Assembly (NCBI GenBank): GCA_903813345.2
Contig: CAIIXF020000011.1
Coordinates: 5,482,571-5,546,570 of the forward strand
Reading direction: 5' to 3'
DNA from: Owenia fusiformis
Lineage: Eukaryota; Annelida; Polychaeta; Sabellida; Oweniidae
DNA: 64,000 bases
Position 1 is the stretch's first letter. Every line of letters begins with the position of its first letter. The translations under genes and the position numbers were made by a program. The notes under the pieces were generated by a model. It was given only the letters and a program-made list of their open reading frames with translations. It had not been told where the DNA came from and ran no database searches. Shown piece after piece: positions 1 to 11,675 of this stretch.

Positions 1-244
1 AATAATAATTCTCGTTATTTTCGAACTCGAAGTGGCTTGTGATAAGAAGGCCCGTACCCGTAATTTCCGACCCATGAACTTGCCTGTACGGGGCCCGTGA
101 CGAGACCCGTGATTGCTGGTAATTGAAATAAAATACAGAATACATCAAAATTACATTTCGATTATATGCAAATGTGAATAAATATGTCGTTAATATTTTC
201 AAAATATCCACAAGCTTGTTTTCGTATGCTGGAACAGTATAAAG
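1..244. other. Unassigned DNA with a GC-rich repeat piece
   Basis: Positions 40-120 are rich in CCCGTA/CTTGCCTGTAC phrases that recur at about 1636-1715 on the other side of the family A element. They may be a short direct repeat that flanks it. The rest is AT-rich and has no coding signal. Confidence 0.4.
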
Positions 245-1517
245 AAAATACTTATACTATTGATGGAAACGTAATTTGACTTTAATTCCAATAGCTCCAA
301 ATTTTCTCAATTTTTTTCCTCAATTACAATAGATCGAAAGACGAAAATTGATGATAAATTTGATGAATAGGATAGTTTCTAAATAGCAGAAAAATCAATG
401 AAATCTCATGCTGCCATCTTTTATTCAACTTTTAACTCGGGCTAGAGCTCCATTCATTTACATGCTAAAATCTTGGAAAAGTGGCTTAATTTCATGATTT
501 ATCAAAGTGTGTTTGTTGAATCTGTATAAAACTTGAATGATATACCACATGATGACCCTGTTTATTTACATGATGTGATTAAACATGCAAATGTTGATTG
601 ACATACAAATAATCCACGGATTTAAAGAATTTTAGCATTGCATCTATGGACATTTGGCCCAAGTTTTTTTAAATTGTTATAGAAAATTATTCAAATTACA
701 TAACTGTGTAAATCAAAGCTATTAAAGGAGAAAACATTTCAATGAATTCAAATATGCCATTTAAAAGAAGGTAATGTAAGTCATTGGAGGTCTAATATGC
801 AAGTCTCTTAAAATCTCACGAAAAACGAGATTTAGCGAGATTTCAAAAGCTATATGGAAACTATACTATTATTGAAAATCGACATTCCCATGTTAACCAA
901 TGGGAAATGGTAGGTTTGCCGCAAGTCATATGACAGAATATCCATCCATCCGAGTCCTTGCAAAAAATACTAGTTCGGCAGGCAATTGAATTTGCTAACT
1001 TTATTTAACAAAAAATTGATATGTTTCTCCAGGTTCAACAAAATTATAGGGCTTTAAAGTCAAAATTGTTTTTCAAAAAACCTCTCCCATTGAAATAACA
1101 CAGGAGGCGAAAGATTATTTTCAAAAATGACTATGAAGCGCCGTAACTTTAATATTCATCAAATAAACTAAAAAAGTTAGACAATTCAATTTTCTATATA
1201 AAAATATTTTTTGCTGAATCTTTTACTGAAAAGATATCCTGATTTCTGATTTGCCCCGAACCTTTCATTTCCCATTGGATTACATGGGAATGACGATTTT
1301 CAAAAATTCATCAAATTTATCATCAATTTTCGACCTATTGTAACTGAGGAAAAAAATTGAGAAAATTTTGACGTATTGGAAATAAAGTAAAGTTAAGTTT
1401 CCATCAATATTATAAGTTATTTCATCGCCGGTTAAGTAAATAAAAATTCAAACGTAAAGAGGCTTTAACACGTAGTTCAATGGGGGAAAAAGGTTGCCAA
1501 ACTTATGGAGGGGAGTG
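245..1517. mobile_element. Long inverted-repeat MITE, family A, left end truncated
   Basis: Arms at about 285-370 and 1300-1390 are reverse complements (AATTTTCTCAATTTTTTTCC on the left). The right terminus ends GGAGGGGAGTG and is followed by TA (1518-1519). The internal part matches, in reverse, the intact copy at 47635-48451 (for example CATTTCCCATTGG and GGATGGATATTCTG). The left outer terminus is missing. No transposase is seen. Confidence 0.75.
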
Positions 1518-1709
1518 TATATCAGGCTGTAGACTTAATAATCGGAAAACTAGATAAATAAGTTAGTTCAATTAGTTACAATATAATCAAAGGTAGAATT
1601 GTTTTTTTTCTTGCCGGGAAAAGTTACAATATTACGGGTCTCGAACGGGCTCGTACGGTCCACGAATTGAGAAACTACGGGCCTCATACTTGCCTGTACT
1701 GGACTCGTA

Positions 1710-2330
1710 CAAAAACAGTGATGACTACATCAATTTCATTCAATGTACTATAAAGCCACACCTCTCGCTCAGTTTTGCAATGGCGTGTCATTTATTCATA
1801 GAATTATCATAAAACCACGTTTCTCCTCTTTGCAATGGTATGTCATTCATTCACATAAAGTTGTGGTTGGCGGAAAAATCATTGCTTTCGCAAAGAGAGG
1901 CAAAGTCAGCTTATTCATGACCAAGTTTCAAACATTGCAAACTTCAGTGCACTGGAGTATAGGAGCTATTGTAAGAAGGTGTGGCAGGTTTGGCAAAGAC
2001 GGTTAAGTGTTCATACTCATACTATTGCACATAAAGATGCGCTCTTCTCTTCATGTCATGCGTGGTTCAGCTCTGAGTCAATTGTGGGTTCAGGCGGATA
2101 ACAACCCATTGGCAATCCTTCTCAACGTTTTGCAATATCTGGTGGAGGAATGGTTATCACTCTGCTCCTGAGATAGCTTCGAAAGAAAAAGTCACAACAA
2201 TTCAGGTCAGGAGAACTTCCATTAGCACTTACCCATCGCACTGACTTTTGCAATATCCGAAACTTGGTCCAGAGCCAACTTTGTCCCGTTGTGCAAAAGG
2301 AATGAATTGTCACCTAAAATATGCTTAAGT
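1710..2330. repeat. Dispersed foldback repeat, family B, copy 1
   Basis: Shares with 49740-50580 several stretches: GAAGGTGTGGCAGG, TTAAGTGTTCATA, GAGATAG followed by an AAAAGTCACAA tract, and GGTCAGGAGA. It carries internal inverted pieces built on AAAGCCACA/TGTCATTTATTCA. The reading frames across it are not conserved between copies, so no gene is called. Confidence 0.6.
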
Positions 2331-3537
2331 ATGCTTTAATCGCATTGTATATGTCAGAGACGATGCTTTATATAACAGGCCGTTCAATAAGATCATGCAA
2401 TAATGCTCTAATTTGCTATTTTCCATTTTTTCCCTCAAAACATTTACGCATTTAAGAGCCCAAAAATGTATTTGTTCTGAGTGATCAAATGTTATGGTTG
2501 CTATGGTGACTCATGTTTTGGTCATGCGGAGCAATTTAGGTCGACGTGAAAAATACTTGATCTTGATTAATCTCCTGTGCATTATTTACACATGTTTACA
2601 ATGTATAATACTTGTCATTTCATTGGGGATTCAACAAAGTTATAGGTCTCCAGATTCAAAATTATTTTTCAAGGAAGCCCTCCCTTTAAAATCACCATCT
2701 TGATCTATCAATGTATTACTAAAGGAATACACTGGTTTAATAGCATTGGGAATAACACAGACGGCGTAAAATGATTTTCAAAAATGACTTTAAAGGTTTG
2801 TAACTCTTTTTTTATTCAGTTTTATGAATTAAAATTAATCATTTCAAAATATACAAATACAAGTAGCGGTTGTGTATTAAAACATAAATAGCCACTTTTA
2901 AATACATTTGAATACACATATTTGGTCAAGTTTGAGAACAAGTTTAAAGGTAAACAAGTGGGTGGTGTATTGGATAACTAGACATTAAAACATTTCTCAA
3001 AGAATTGTGCACTGAGCTTTAAAATACACAAAGGACAAGTCTCGGTTTTGAGAACAGTCTCCTGGGCTAATAATTATTTTCATGAAAAATATAGAAATAT
3101 CACCCAAATTAAATTATGAAAATTCAAAAGAGAACATTTAAATCTATACAATTGCTCTAAGCAGGAATAACTGTGCAATAGCCCCATTCAATAGAATACT
3201 AGTCTCGATTTAATGATTTAATAAATCTAGAAATATCACCCAAATTAAATTATAACTATTCAAAAGAAGACATTCAAATCTATATTATGTAAAAAATCGT
3301 CCGAAGCAGGGGTAACACTCAATTAGAGCGATGAACTTCGTTCCATAATGATATCCGATTTATCCTATGGTTTCATTTACCTTAATTTCTTAATGTTAAA
3401 AACTCCTAAAAAATTAACAACAAGTCTTGAAGATTTTTTGGATCTCTGTTTAGAAACCTTTAATTGGTCTGTCAATTTCACTAGAATTATCGTTGATATC
3501 ATTACTACTTTGCTCCGAATCGAGTGTTTTTTGGTAA
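2331..3537. repeat. Degenerate family A fragment and AT-rich spacer
   Basis: About 2620-2830 is a decayed copy of the interior of family A (TTCAACAAAGTTATAGG, then GATTTTCAAAAATGACTTT). About 3085-3130 and 3228-3280 share AAATATCACCCAAATTAAAT and AATCTAT phrases, a weak direct duplication. Nothing else is seen in this stretch. Confidence 0.5.
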
Positions 3538-5421
3538 TTAGACTCCAGATTGAAAATCTGGAGTCTATTGCTTTTGCCAGTTTTCTTTATTATTAGACTC
3601 CAGATGAAAATCTGGAGTCTATTGCTTTTGCCAGTTTTCTTTATTATTATTATTAGACTCCAGATTGAAAATCTGGAGTCTATTGTTTTTGCCTGTTTTC
3701 TTTATCATTTTTCTTTCTTTTTTCTTCCTCCTCACCAAATTTCTCGTCAACTATAACAGCTTACTTAATCCAACTTACTGGGTTAACTGAAGACTGTATC
3801 CGGCTTTCTGGGATATTAGGTCAAATTTTTATCTAGGTCAAAGGTCAAAAACTAGGTCAAATCTTACATTTTCAACATTCTTCATCATATCTTCGTCAAT
3901 ATTCTTCGTAACTCCTTCATCTTTTTTTCATCGTGTAGCTTAGAGAAAGGCGAATCAAAGATATGGCATCAGAATTTTGATTACTCTTACCGATTTTGAG
4001 ATATGGCGTCCGAAATGTAGGTCACGACTAAACATCCTCCAAATCGAATGTGTGAGCTATGAAAAAGATGTAGAATTTTCTCAGGAATCCAAATCTGCAA
4101 ACCAAATTTAGATCAGACTTCCGGTTCGGAAGTTATGGCGTTTTAAAAGCTCAAAAATCGCTAAATTTGGTGCCTATGTTAAGTCAATGGGAAAAAAGAC
4201 TTTTTCGAAGTGTAAAATACAGGATATTGACTGAGTACAACTTAACATAATGAATGCTTATAAAAGAAGGGGACTTCAAAAGCTACATAGCTTCAAAATT
4301 TGGACACCAAAATGCCTAGGTCAAAATCAAGGTCAAATTCATAGTTTTTCCTTATTTTTACGATTCTGACACTACACTTTAATAATTTACTTCAAAATGT
4401 TGTATACAGGTAGCAAATAGTGTGCTAATAGTGTTAGCCTTTTGCCGTCAGAAAGTATTTTGACCCACTTTTGAGATATGGTGTCCGAAAAGTAGGTCAA
4501 AATAAAAAGTTCTCCAGATTCAACGTATGAGTTATGAATTAAAGGTAGAATCTTCTCAGGAATCCGAATCTGCAAACCAAATTTCCGATTCGGAAGTTAT
4601 GGCATGTCCAAAAAGTAGGTCAAAATAAAAAAAATCCAAATTTAACGTATGAGTTATGAATTAGGGGTAGAATTTTGTCAGGAATCCAAATCTGCAAACC
4701 AAATTTCGATCCGACTTCCGGTTCGAAAGTTATGGCGTTTTGAAAGCTCAAAAATCGCTAAATTTGGTGCCCCATGTTATGTCAATGAGAAAAAGGATTT
4801 TTTGAAGTGTAAAATACCAGATATAGACTGAGTACAGCTTAATATTCTGAAAGCCTATAAAAGGAGGGGACCTCGAAGGCTATCTAGCTTTAAAATTTGG
4901 ACGCAAAAATGCCTTGGTCAAAATCTAGGTCAAATTCATAGTTTTTCCTTATTTTTGCGATTCTGACATTACACTTTAAGGATTTGCTTCAAAATTTTGT
5001 ATACAGGTAGCAAAGAGTGTGCTTATAGTGTTAGCCTTCTGCCGTCAGAAAGTTTTTTGACCCACTTTTGAGATATGGTGTCCGAAATGTAGGTCAAAAT
5101 AAAAAATTCTCCAAATTTAACGTATGAGTTATGAATTAAGGGTGGAATTTCCTCAGGAATCAGAATCTTTAAACCAAATTTCGATCTAACTTCTGGTTAG
5201 ATAGTTATAGCGGTTTGAAGTTTCGAAAAGTCGATATGATGATATCCCCATGTTAAGCTAATAGAGTCGAAGATAGCCTTCTTAAAAGTTGTCTAAATGT
5301 CTATATTCTAGCTGACTCAGCTTATTCTGAATGACTCAGCTTACAAGTTCTGGATGACTCAGCTTAAAAAAAGTTTAAAATCTGGAGTCTTAAATTGAAC
5401 TTGTTCAATTTACATGTCTAG
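3538..5421 (+). mobile_element. Helitron-like unit 1 (cluster I)
   Basis: It starts with three tandem copies of a perfect hairpin (AGACTCCAGAT..ATCTGGAGTCT at about 3540, 3596 and 3656). Its body has AGGTCA-rich modules. It ends AAATTGAAC-TT-GTTCAATTT, a hairpin, six bases, then CTAG at 5418-5421. A hairpin plus CTAG followed by T is the classic Helitron 3' end. The subterminal ATCTGGAGTCT repeats in the opposite orientation at the 5' end, as in Helentron-type elements. No Rep/helicase is present, so it is non-autonomous. Confidence 0.75.
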
Positions 5422-6939
5422 TTATTCTTTTTTCTTCCTCCTCACCAAATTTCTCGTCAACTATAACAGCTTACTTAATCCAACTTACATGGTTAACTAA
5501 AGACTGTATCCGGCTTTCTGGGAAATTAGGTCAAATTTTTATCTAGGTCAAAGGTCAAGAACTACATTTTCAACATTCTTCGTTGTATCTTCGTTACTAT
5601 TCAACATACCTCCTTCATCTTTTTAACATCTTGTAGCTTAGAAACAGCCCTTTCATAATGTGCCATCAGATTTTTGATTACTCTTACCGATTTTGAAAAA
5701 TGGCGTCCGGAAAGTAGGTCAGAACAAAAAAATTTCCAAATTCAACATGTGAGTTATGAAGTAAGTGTAGAATGATCTCAGGAATCCGAATCTGCAAACC
5801 AAAATTAGATCAGACATCCGATTCGGAAGTTATGGCGTTTTGAAAGCCCAAAAATCGCTAAATTTGGTGCCTATGTTAAGTCAACGGGAAAAAAGACTTT
5901 TTCGAAGTGTAAAATACAAGATATAGACTGAGTACAGCTTGACATAATGAATGCTTATAAAAGAAGGGGACCTCAAAAGCTACATAGCTTCAAAATTTGG
6001 ACACCAAAATGCCTAGGTCAAAATCTAGGTCAAATTCATAGTTTTTCCTTATTTTTACGATTCTGACACTACACTTTAATAATTTACTTCAAAATTTTGT
6101 ATACAGGTTTGAGATTTGGTGTCCGAAAAGTAGGTCAAAATAAAAAGTTTCCAAATTTAACATATGAGCTATGAATTAAGGGTAGAATTTTTCCAGAAAT
6201 CCGAATCTGCAAATTTAATTTCAATCCGACTTTCGGTTCGGAAGTTATGGCGTTTTGAAAGCTCAAAAATCGCTAAATTTGGTCCCCCATCTTATGTCAA
6301 TGAGAAAAAAGATTTTTTTGAAGTGTAAAATACCAGATATAAACTGAGTACAGCTTAACATTCTGAAAGCCTATAAAAGAAGGGGACCTCGAAGGCTATC
6401 TAGCTTTGAAATTTGGACACCAAAATGCCTAGGTCAAGACCTAGGTCAAATTAATAGTTTTTCCTTATTTTTGCGATTCTGACATTACACTTTAATGATT
6501 TGCTTTGAAATTTTGTATACAGGTAGCGGAGAGTGTGCTAATAGTGTCAGCCTTCTGCCGTCAGAGAGTATTTTGACCAACTTTTGAGATATGGTGTCCG
6601 AAATGTAGGTCAAAATAAAAAATTCCCCAAATTTAACGTATGAGTTAAGAATTAAGGTTAGACTTTTCTCAGGAATCCAAATCTTTAAACCAAATTTCAA
6701 TCCAACTTCTGGTTAGATAGTTATAGCGGTTTGAAGTCTCGAAAAGTCGATATGATGATATCTCCATGTTAAGCCAATGGAGTCGAAGATAACATTCTTA
6801 AGAGTCGTCTAAATGTCTATATTCTAGCTGACTCAGCTTATTCTGGATGACTCACCTTGCAAGTATTCTGGATGACTCAGCTTTAAAAAAGTTTGAAATC
6901 TGGAGTCTTAAATTGAACTTGTTCAATTTACATGTCTAG
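5422..6939 (+). mobile_element. Helitron-like unit 2 (cluster I)
   Basis: It begins directly after the CTAG of unit 1 with TTATTC and a pyrimidine-rich start, and ends at its own hairpin and CTAG (6936-6939). It lacks the 5' AGACTCCAGAT hairpin. Three TGACTCAGC-type motifs stand before the end hairpin. Confidence 0.75.
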
Positions 6940-9939
6940 TTATTATTAGACTCCAGATGAAAATCTGGAGTCTATTGCTTTCGTCAGTTTTCTTTATTAT
7001 TATTATTATTATTATTATTATTCTTTCAGAATCTTCCTCCTTCCCAGATTTCTCACCAACTAGAAGAGCTTACTTTAAGCTGCTTAGATGATCAACTAGG
7101 GAATGTATCTGGGATGATGGGAAATTAGGTCAAATTTTTTATCTAGGTCAAAGGTCAAGAACTAGGTCAAATCCAGTACTTTGTCACTTTTTTCAATTTT
7201 CTCGGTCGTCCTTCAATATTTTCAATCCGGGTTTTTTTCATTGTGTTCCTCATAAAAAAGTAGGGGAAAACAGGTCGATTTAGTTTTTTGATATCTCAAA
7301 CCGATTTCGAGATATCAGTGTCCCAAAACGAGGTCCAAAAAAAGGTTCTCCCAATTAAATGACCAGGCTACTGCTCTTGTAGGAAATTTTCTCAGGATTT
7401 CGAATCTGAAAACCAAATTTCGATCCGACTTCCGGTTCGGAAGTTATATCGTTTTGAAAGCTCAAAAATCGCTAAATTTGGTGTCCCATGTTAATTCAAT
7501 GGAAAAAAAGATTTTTTTGAAGTGTAAAATATGAGATATAGACTAAGTACAGCTAAACATAATGGAAGCCCATAAAAGAAAGGGACCTCAAAAGCCATCT
7601 AGCTTAAAAATTTTGACACACAAATGCCTAGGTCAAAATCTAGGTCAAATTTAAAGTTTTTCCTTATTTTTGCGATTCTGACACTACACTTTAATTATAT
7701 TCTTCGAAATTGTGTATACCTGTAGCCAAGAGTATGCTAATAGTGTTAGCCTTTTGCCGTCAGAAAGTATTTTGACCCACTTTTGAGATATGGTGTCCCA
7801 AAAGTAGGTCAAAATATAAAGTTCTTCAAATTTAACGTATGAGTTATGAATTAGGTGTAGGATTTTGTCAGGAATCCGGATCTGCAAACCAAATTTCGAT
7901 CAGACTTCCGGTTCGGAAGTTATGGCGTGTCCGAAAAGTAGGTCAAAATAAAAAGTTCTACAAATTCAACGTATGAGTTATGAATTAAGGGTAGAATTAT
8001 CCCAGGAATCCGAATCTGCAAACCAAATTTCAATCCGACTTTTGGTTTGGAAGTCATGGCGTTTTGAAAACTCAAAAATCGCTAAATTTGGTGCCCATGT
8101 TAAGTCAATGGGAAAAAAGATTTTTTTAAAGTGAAAAATACGAAATATAGACTGAGTTCAGCTAAATATAATGGAAGCTTTTAAAAGAAGGGGACCTCAA
8201 AAGCCATCTAGCTTAAAAATTTGGACACACAAATGCCTAGGTCAAAATCTAGGTCAAATTCAAAGTTTTTCCTTATTTTTGCGATTCTGACACTACACTT
8301 TAATTATATTCTTCGAAATTGTGTATACATGTAGCCAAGAGTATGCTTATAGTGTTAGCCTTTTGCCGTCAAAAAGTATTTTGACCCACTTTTGAGATAT
8401 GGTGTCCCAAAAGTAGGTTAAAATAAAAAAATCTTCGAATTTAACGTTTGAGTTATAAATAAGGGGTAGAATTTTATTAGGAATCCGAATCTGCAAACCA
8501 AATTCTGATCCGACTTCCCGTTCGGAAATTATGGCGTTTTGAAAGCTCAAAAATCGCTAAATTTGGTGCCCATGTTAAGTCAATGGGAAAAAAGATTTTT
8601 TTGAAGTGAAAAATACGAAATATAGACTGAGTTCAGCTAAATATAATGAAAGCTTTTAAAAGAAGGGGACCTCATAAGCCATCTAGCTTCAAAATTTGGA
8701 CACCAAAATGCCTAGGTCAAAATCTAGGTCAAATTCAAAGTTTTTCCTTATTTTTGCGATTCTGACACTACACTTTAATTATATTCTTCGAAATTGTGTA
8801 TACATGTAGCAAAGAGTGTGCTTATAGTGTAAGCCTTTTGCCGTCAAAAAGTATTTTGACCCACTTTTGAGATATGGTGTCCCAAAAGTAGGTCAAAATA
8901 AAAAGAAATCTTCAAATTTAACGTATGAGGTATGAATAAGGGGTAGAATTTTATCAGGAATCCGAATCTGCAAATCAAATTTTGATTCGACCTCCTGTTC
9001 GGAAGTTATGGCGTTTTGAAAGCTCTAAAATCACTAAATTTGCTGCCCCATGTTATGTCAATGGGAAAAAAGATTTTTTTGAAGTGTAAAATACGAGATA
9101 TAGACTGAGTACAGCTTAATATAATGAAAGCCTATTAAAGAAGGGGACCTCGAAGGCTACTTAGCTCCAAAATTTGGACACCAAAATGCCTAGGTCAAAA
9201 TCTAGGTCAAATTTATAGTTTTACCTTATTTTTGCGATTCTGACACTATATTTAAATGATTTGCTTTAAAATTTTGTATACAGGTAGCAAAGAGTATGCT
9301 AATAGTGTTAGCGTTTTGCCGTCAGAGAGTATTTTGACCCACTTTTGAGATATGGTGTCCGAAAAGTAGGCCAAAGTAAAAAGTTTTCCAAATTTAACGT
9401 ATGAGTTATGAATTAAGGGTAGAATCTTTTCAGAAATCTAGATCTGCAAACCAAATTTCGATCCGACTACTTGTTCTTAAGTTATGGCGTTTTGAGATCT
9501 CAAAAATCGCTAAATTTGGTGCCCCATGTTAAATCAATGGGACCGAATAATGTTTTAAAGTGTAAAAATACGAGATATAGAATGAGTACAGCTAAACATA
9601 ATGAAAGCCCATAGAAGAAGGGGACCTCAAAAGCTACTTTCCTTCAAAGTTTGGACACCAAAATACCTAGTTCAAAATCTAGGTCAAATTCATAGTTTTT
9701 TTTTTATTTTGCGATTCTGACACTACACTTCAATGATATTCTCCGAAATTTTGTATACTTGTAGCAAAGAGTGTGCTAATAATGTTAACATTTTGTCTTC
9801 AATAAGTTTTTTGACCCACTTTTGAGATATGGTGTCCGAAATGTAGGTCAAAATAAAAAGTTCTCCAACTTTAAAGTATGGGTTATGAATTAGGGGTAGA
9901 ATTTCCTCAGGAATCCGGAGGGTGTCTACAAAACTAAGA

Positions 9940-10785
9940 CCTAAGACCTAAGACCTACAAAACTAAGACCCCCCACGTAATAAAACTAAGACCCTGTTAT
10001 AAAACTAAGACCCCCACGTTATAAAACTAAGACCCTGTTATAAAACTAAGACCCCCCATGTAATAAAACTAAGACCCTGTTATAAAACTAAGACCCCCCA
10101 CGTAATAAAACTAAGACCCTGTTATAAAACTAAGACCCCCACGTTATAAAACTAAGACCCTGTTATAAAACTAAGACCCCACACGTTATAAAACTAAGAC
10201 CCTGTTATAAAACTAAGACCCCCCACGTAATAAAACTAAGACCCTGTTATAAAACTAAGACCCCCCACGTTATAAAACTAAGACCCTGTTATAAAACTAA
10301 GACCCCCCACGTAATAAAACTAAGACCCTGTTATAAAACTAAAAACCCCCACGTAATAAAACTAAGACCCTGTTATAAAACTAAGACCCTCCACGTAATA
10401 AAACTAAGACCCTGTTATAAAACTAAGACCCCCCACGTTATAAAACTAAGACCCTGTTATAAAACTAAGACCCCCCACGTAATAAAACTAAGACCCTGTT
10501 ATAAAACTAAGACCCCCCACGTAATAAAGCTAAGACCCTGTTATAAAACTAAGACCCTCCACGTAATAAAACTAAGACCCTGTTATAAAACTAAGACCCC
10601 CCACGTTATAAAACTAAGACCCTGTTATAAAACTAAGACCCCCCCCATGTAATAAAACTAAGACCCTGTTATAAAACTAAGACCCCCCACGTTATAAAAC
10701 TAAGACCCTGTTATAAAACTAAGACCTCCACGTTGTAAAACTAAGACCCTGTTATAAAACTAAGACCCTGTTATAAAACTAAGAA
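9940..10785 (+). repeat. Minisatellite, left arm of the foldback element
   Basis: About 20 copies of a composite of about 42 bp made of two related halves, ATAAAACTAAGACCCTGTT and ATAAAACTAAGACCCCCCAC plus GTT/GTA. Variation is mostly in C-run length and GTA/GTT. It has no spacer-type sequence and is not a CRISPR array. Confidence 0.95.
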
Positions 10786-10992
10786 TCAATCATCGTGCCT
10801 TGCTCTGCTCGCGAGGTAGTCTTGCCTCTGGCACATGTGTTCCCCAGTAACATACAGATTCTACAAAAGATAGTCTTATAGATATAGATATAAAGATAAG
10901 CTTAAGGTCTTGGAGAAGTTATTCGAAATTTACACCAAACAGGAAATGAAACATCCTCCTAAGCAGGTGTCCAGAATCCGTACCTCCTTCTT

Positions 10993-11151
10993 CCCCCCTG
11001 CTATAAGCAGTTAGCATTTCCCCGATTAAGAACTCGCAATCTGATTGGCTGTCGCAACACTGCGACAGAAATCATGTATACGTCATCGGCGCATAATTAG
11101 ATCACGTGATTCAGTTTAATCGGGCGCTTCCAACTTGGTTATAGCAGGGGG
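10993..11151. mobile_element. Small TIR element inside the foldback core
   Basis: CCCCCTGCTATAA at about 10994-11006 is the reverse complement of TTATAGCAGGGGG at 11139-11151. A second pair follows inside: CCCGATTAA (11021) and TTAATCGGG (11116-11124). It is a nested MITE or an imperfect cruciform. No target duplication was found. Confidence 0.55.
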
Positions 11152-11414
11152 TAAAAGAAAGAAGATATTCTGAATTTTGAAGCCCTGTGATCGGAGGATG
11201 GAAATGAAAAAACCATGTGATTTTAGATTTTTTGAACTAAGATAGCAGAGTTCTGCTTTGATCTTCAGTCATTTTTACTACTCCCATTTATCATTTACAT
11301 GACCAGGATCACACTGGACATGTCAAAATGACCCTAACCATGCTGAAATGGTTTTTCAGCCCTCTGAAAATGTGACTGAAAAAAGTTAAAAGTAAGGGTA
11401 TCGGTAAGGTCACT

Positions 11415-11675
11415 GAACATAATATTTTGATTTTTTCAGAAAATGTGCCGAATATATTGCTTCAAATGATAGGAGCTTTGAAAATAAAAAAAATTGTCTG
11501 AAACAAAAATTGTGGTCAGAAAAAGGAAAATAGACCTCTTTTCAAATCATTTTTTTCATTTTTTTTCATTTTTTCTCTAGACTATTTCTAGAAATTAAAT
11601 CAAAATTTCAAAGCTCCTATCATTTAGAGCAATATGTTGGACACATTTTCTGAAAAATTCAAAATATTCTGGGGG
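11415..11675. repeat. Inverted repeat in the foldback core
   Basis: The left arm (about 11422-11485) contains TTTTTCAGAAAATGTG and AAATGATAGGAGCTTTGAAA. The right arm (about 11610-11670) is their reverse complement with a few changes. The spacer of about 110 bp is T/A-rich. Confidence 0.7.

Noticed and set aside
9940-10785. CRISPR-like look of regular direct repeats
   Set aside because: The units abut with no unique spacers, the region is eukaryotic, and the same repeats form the inverted arms of a transposon.
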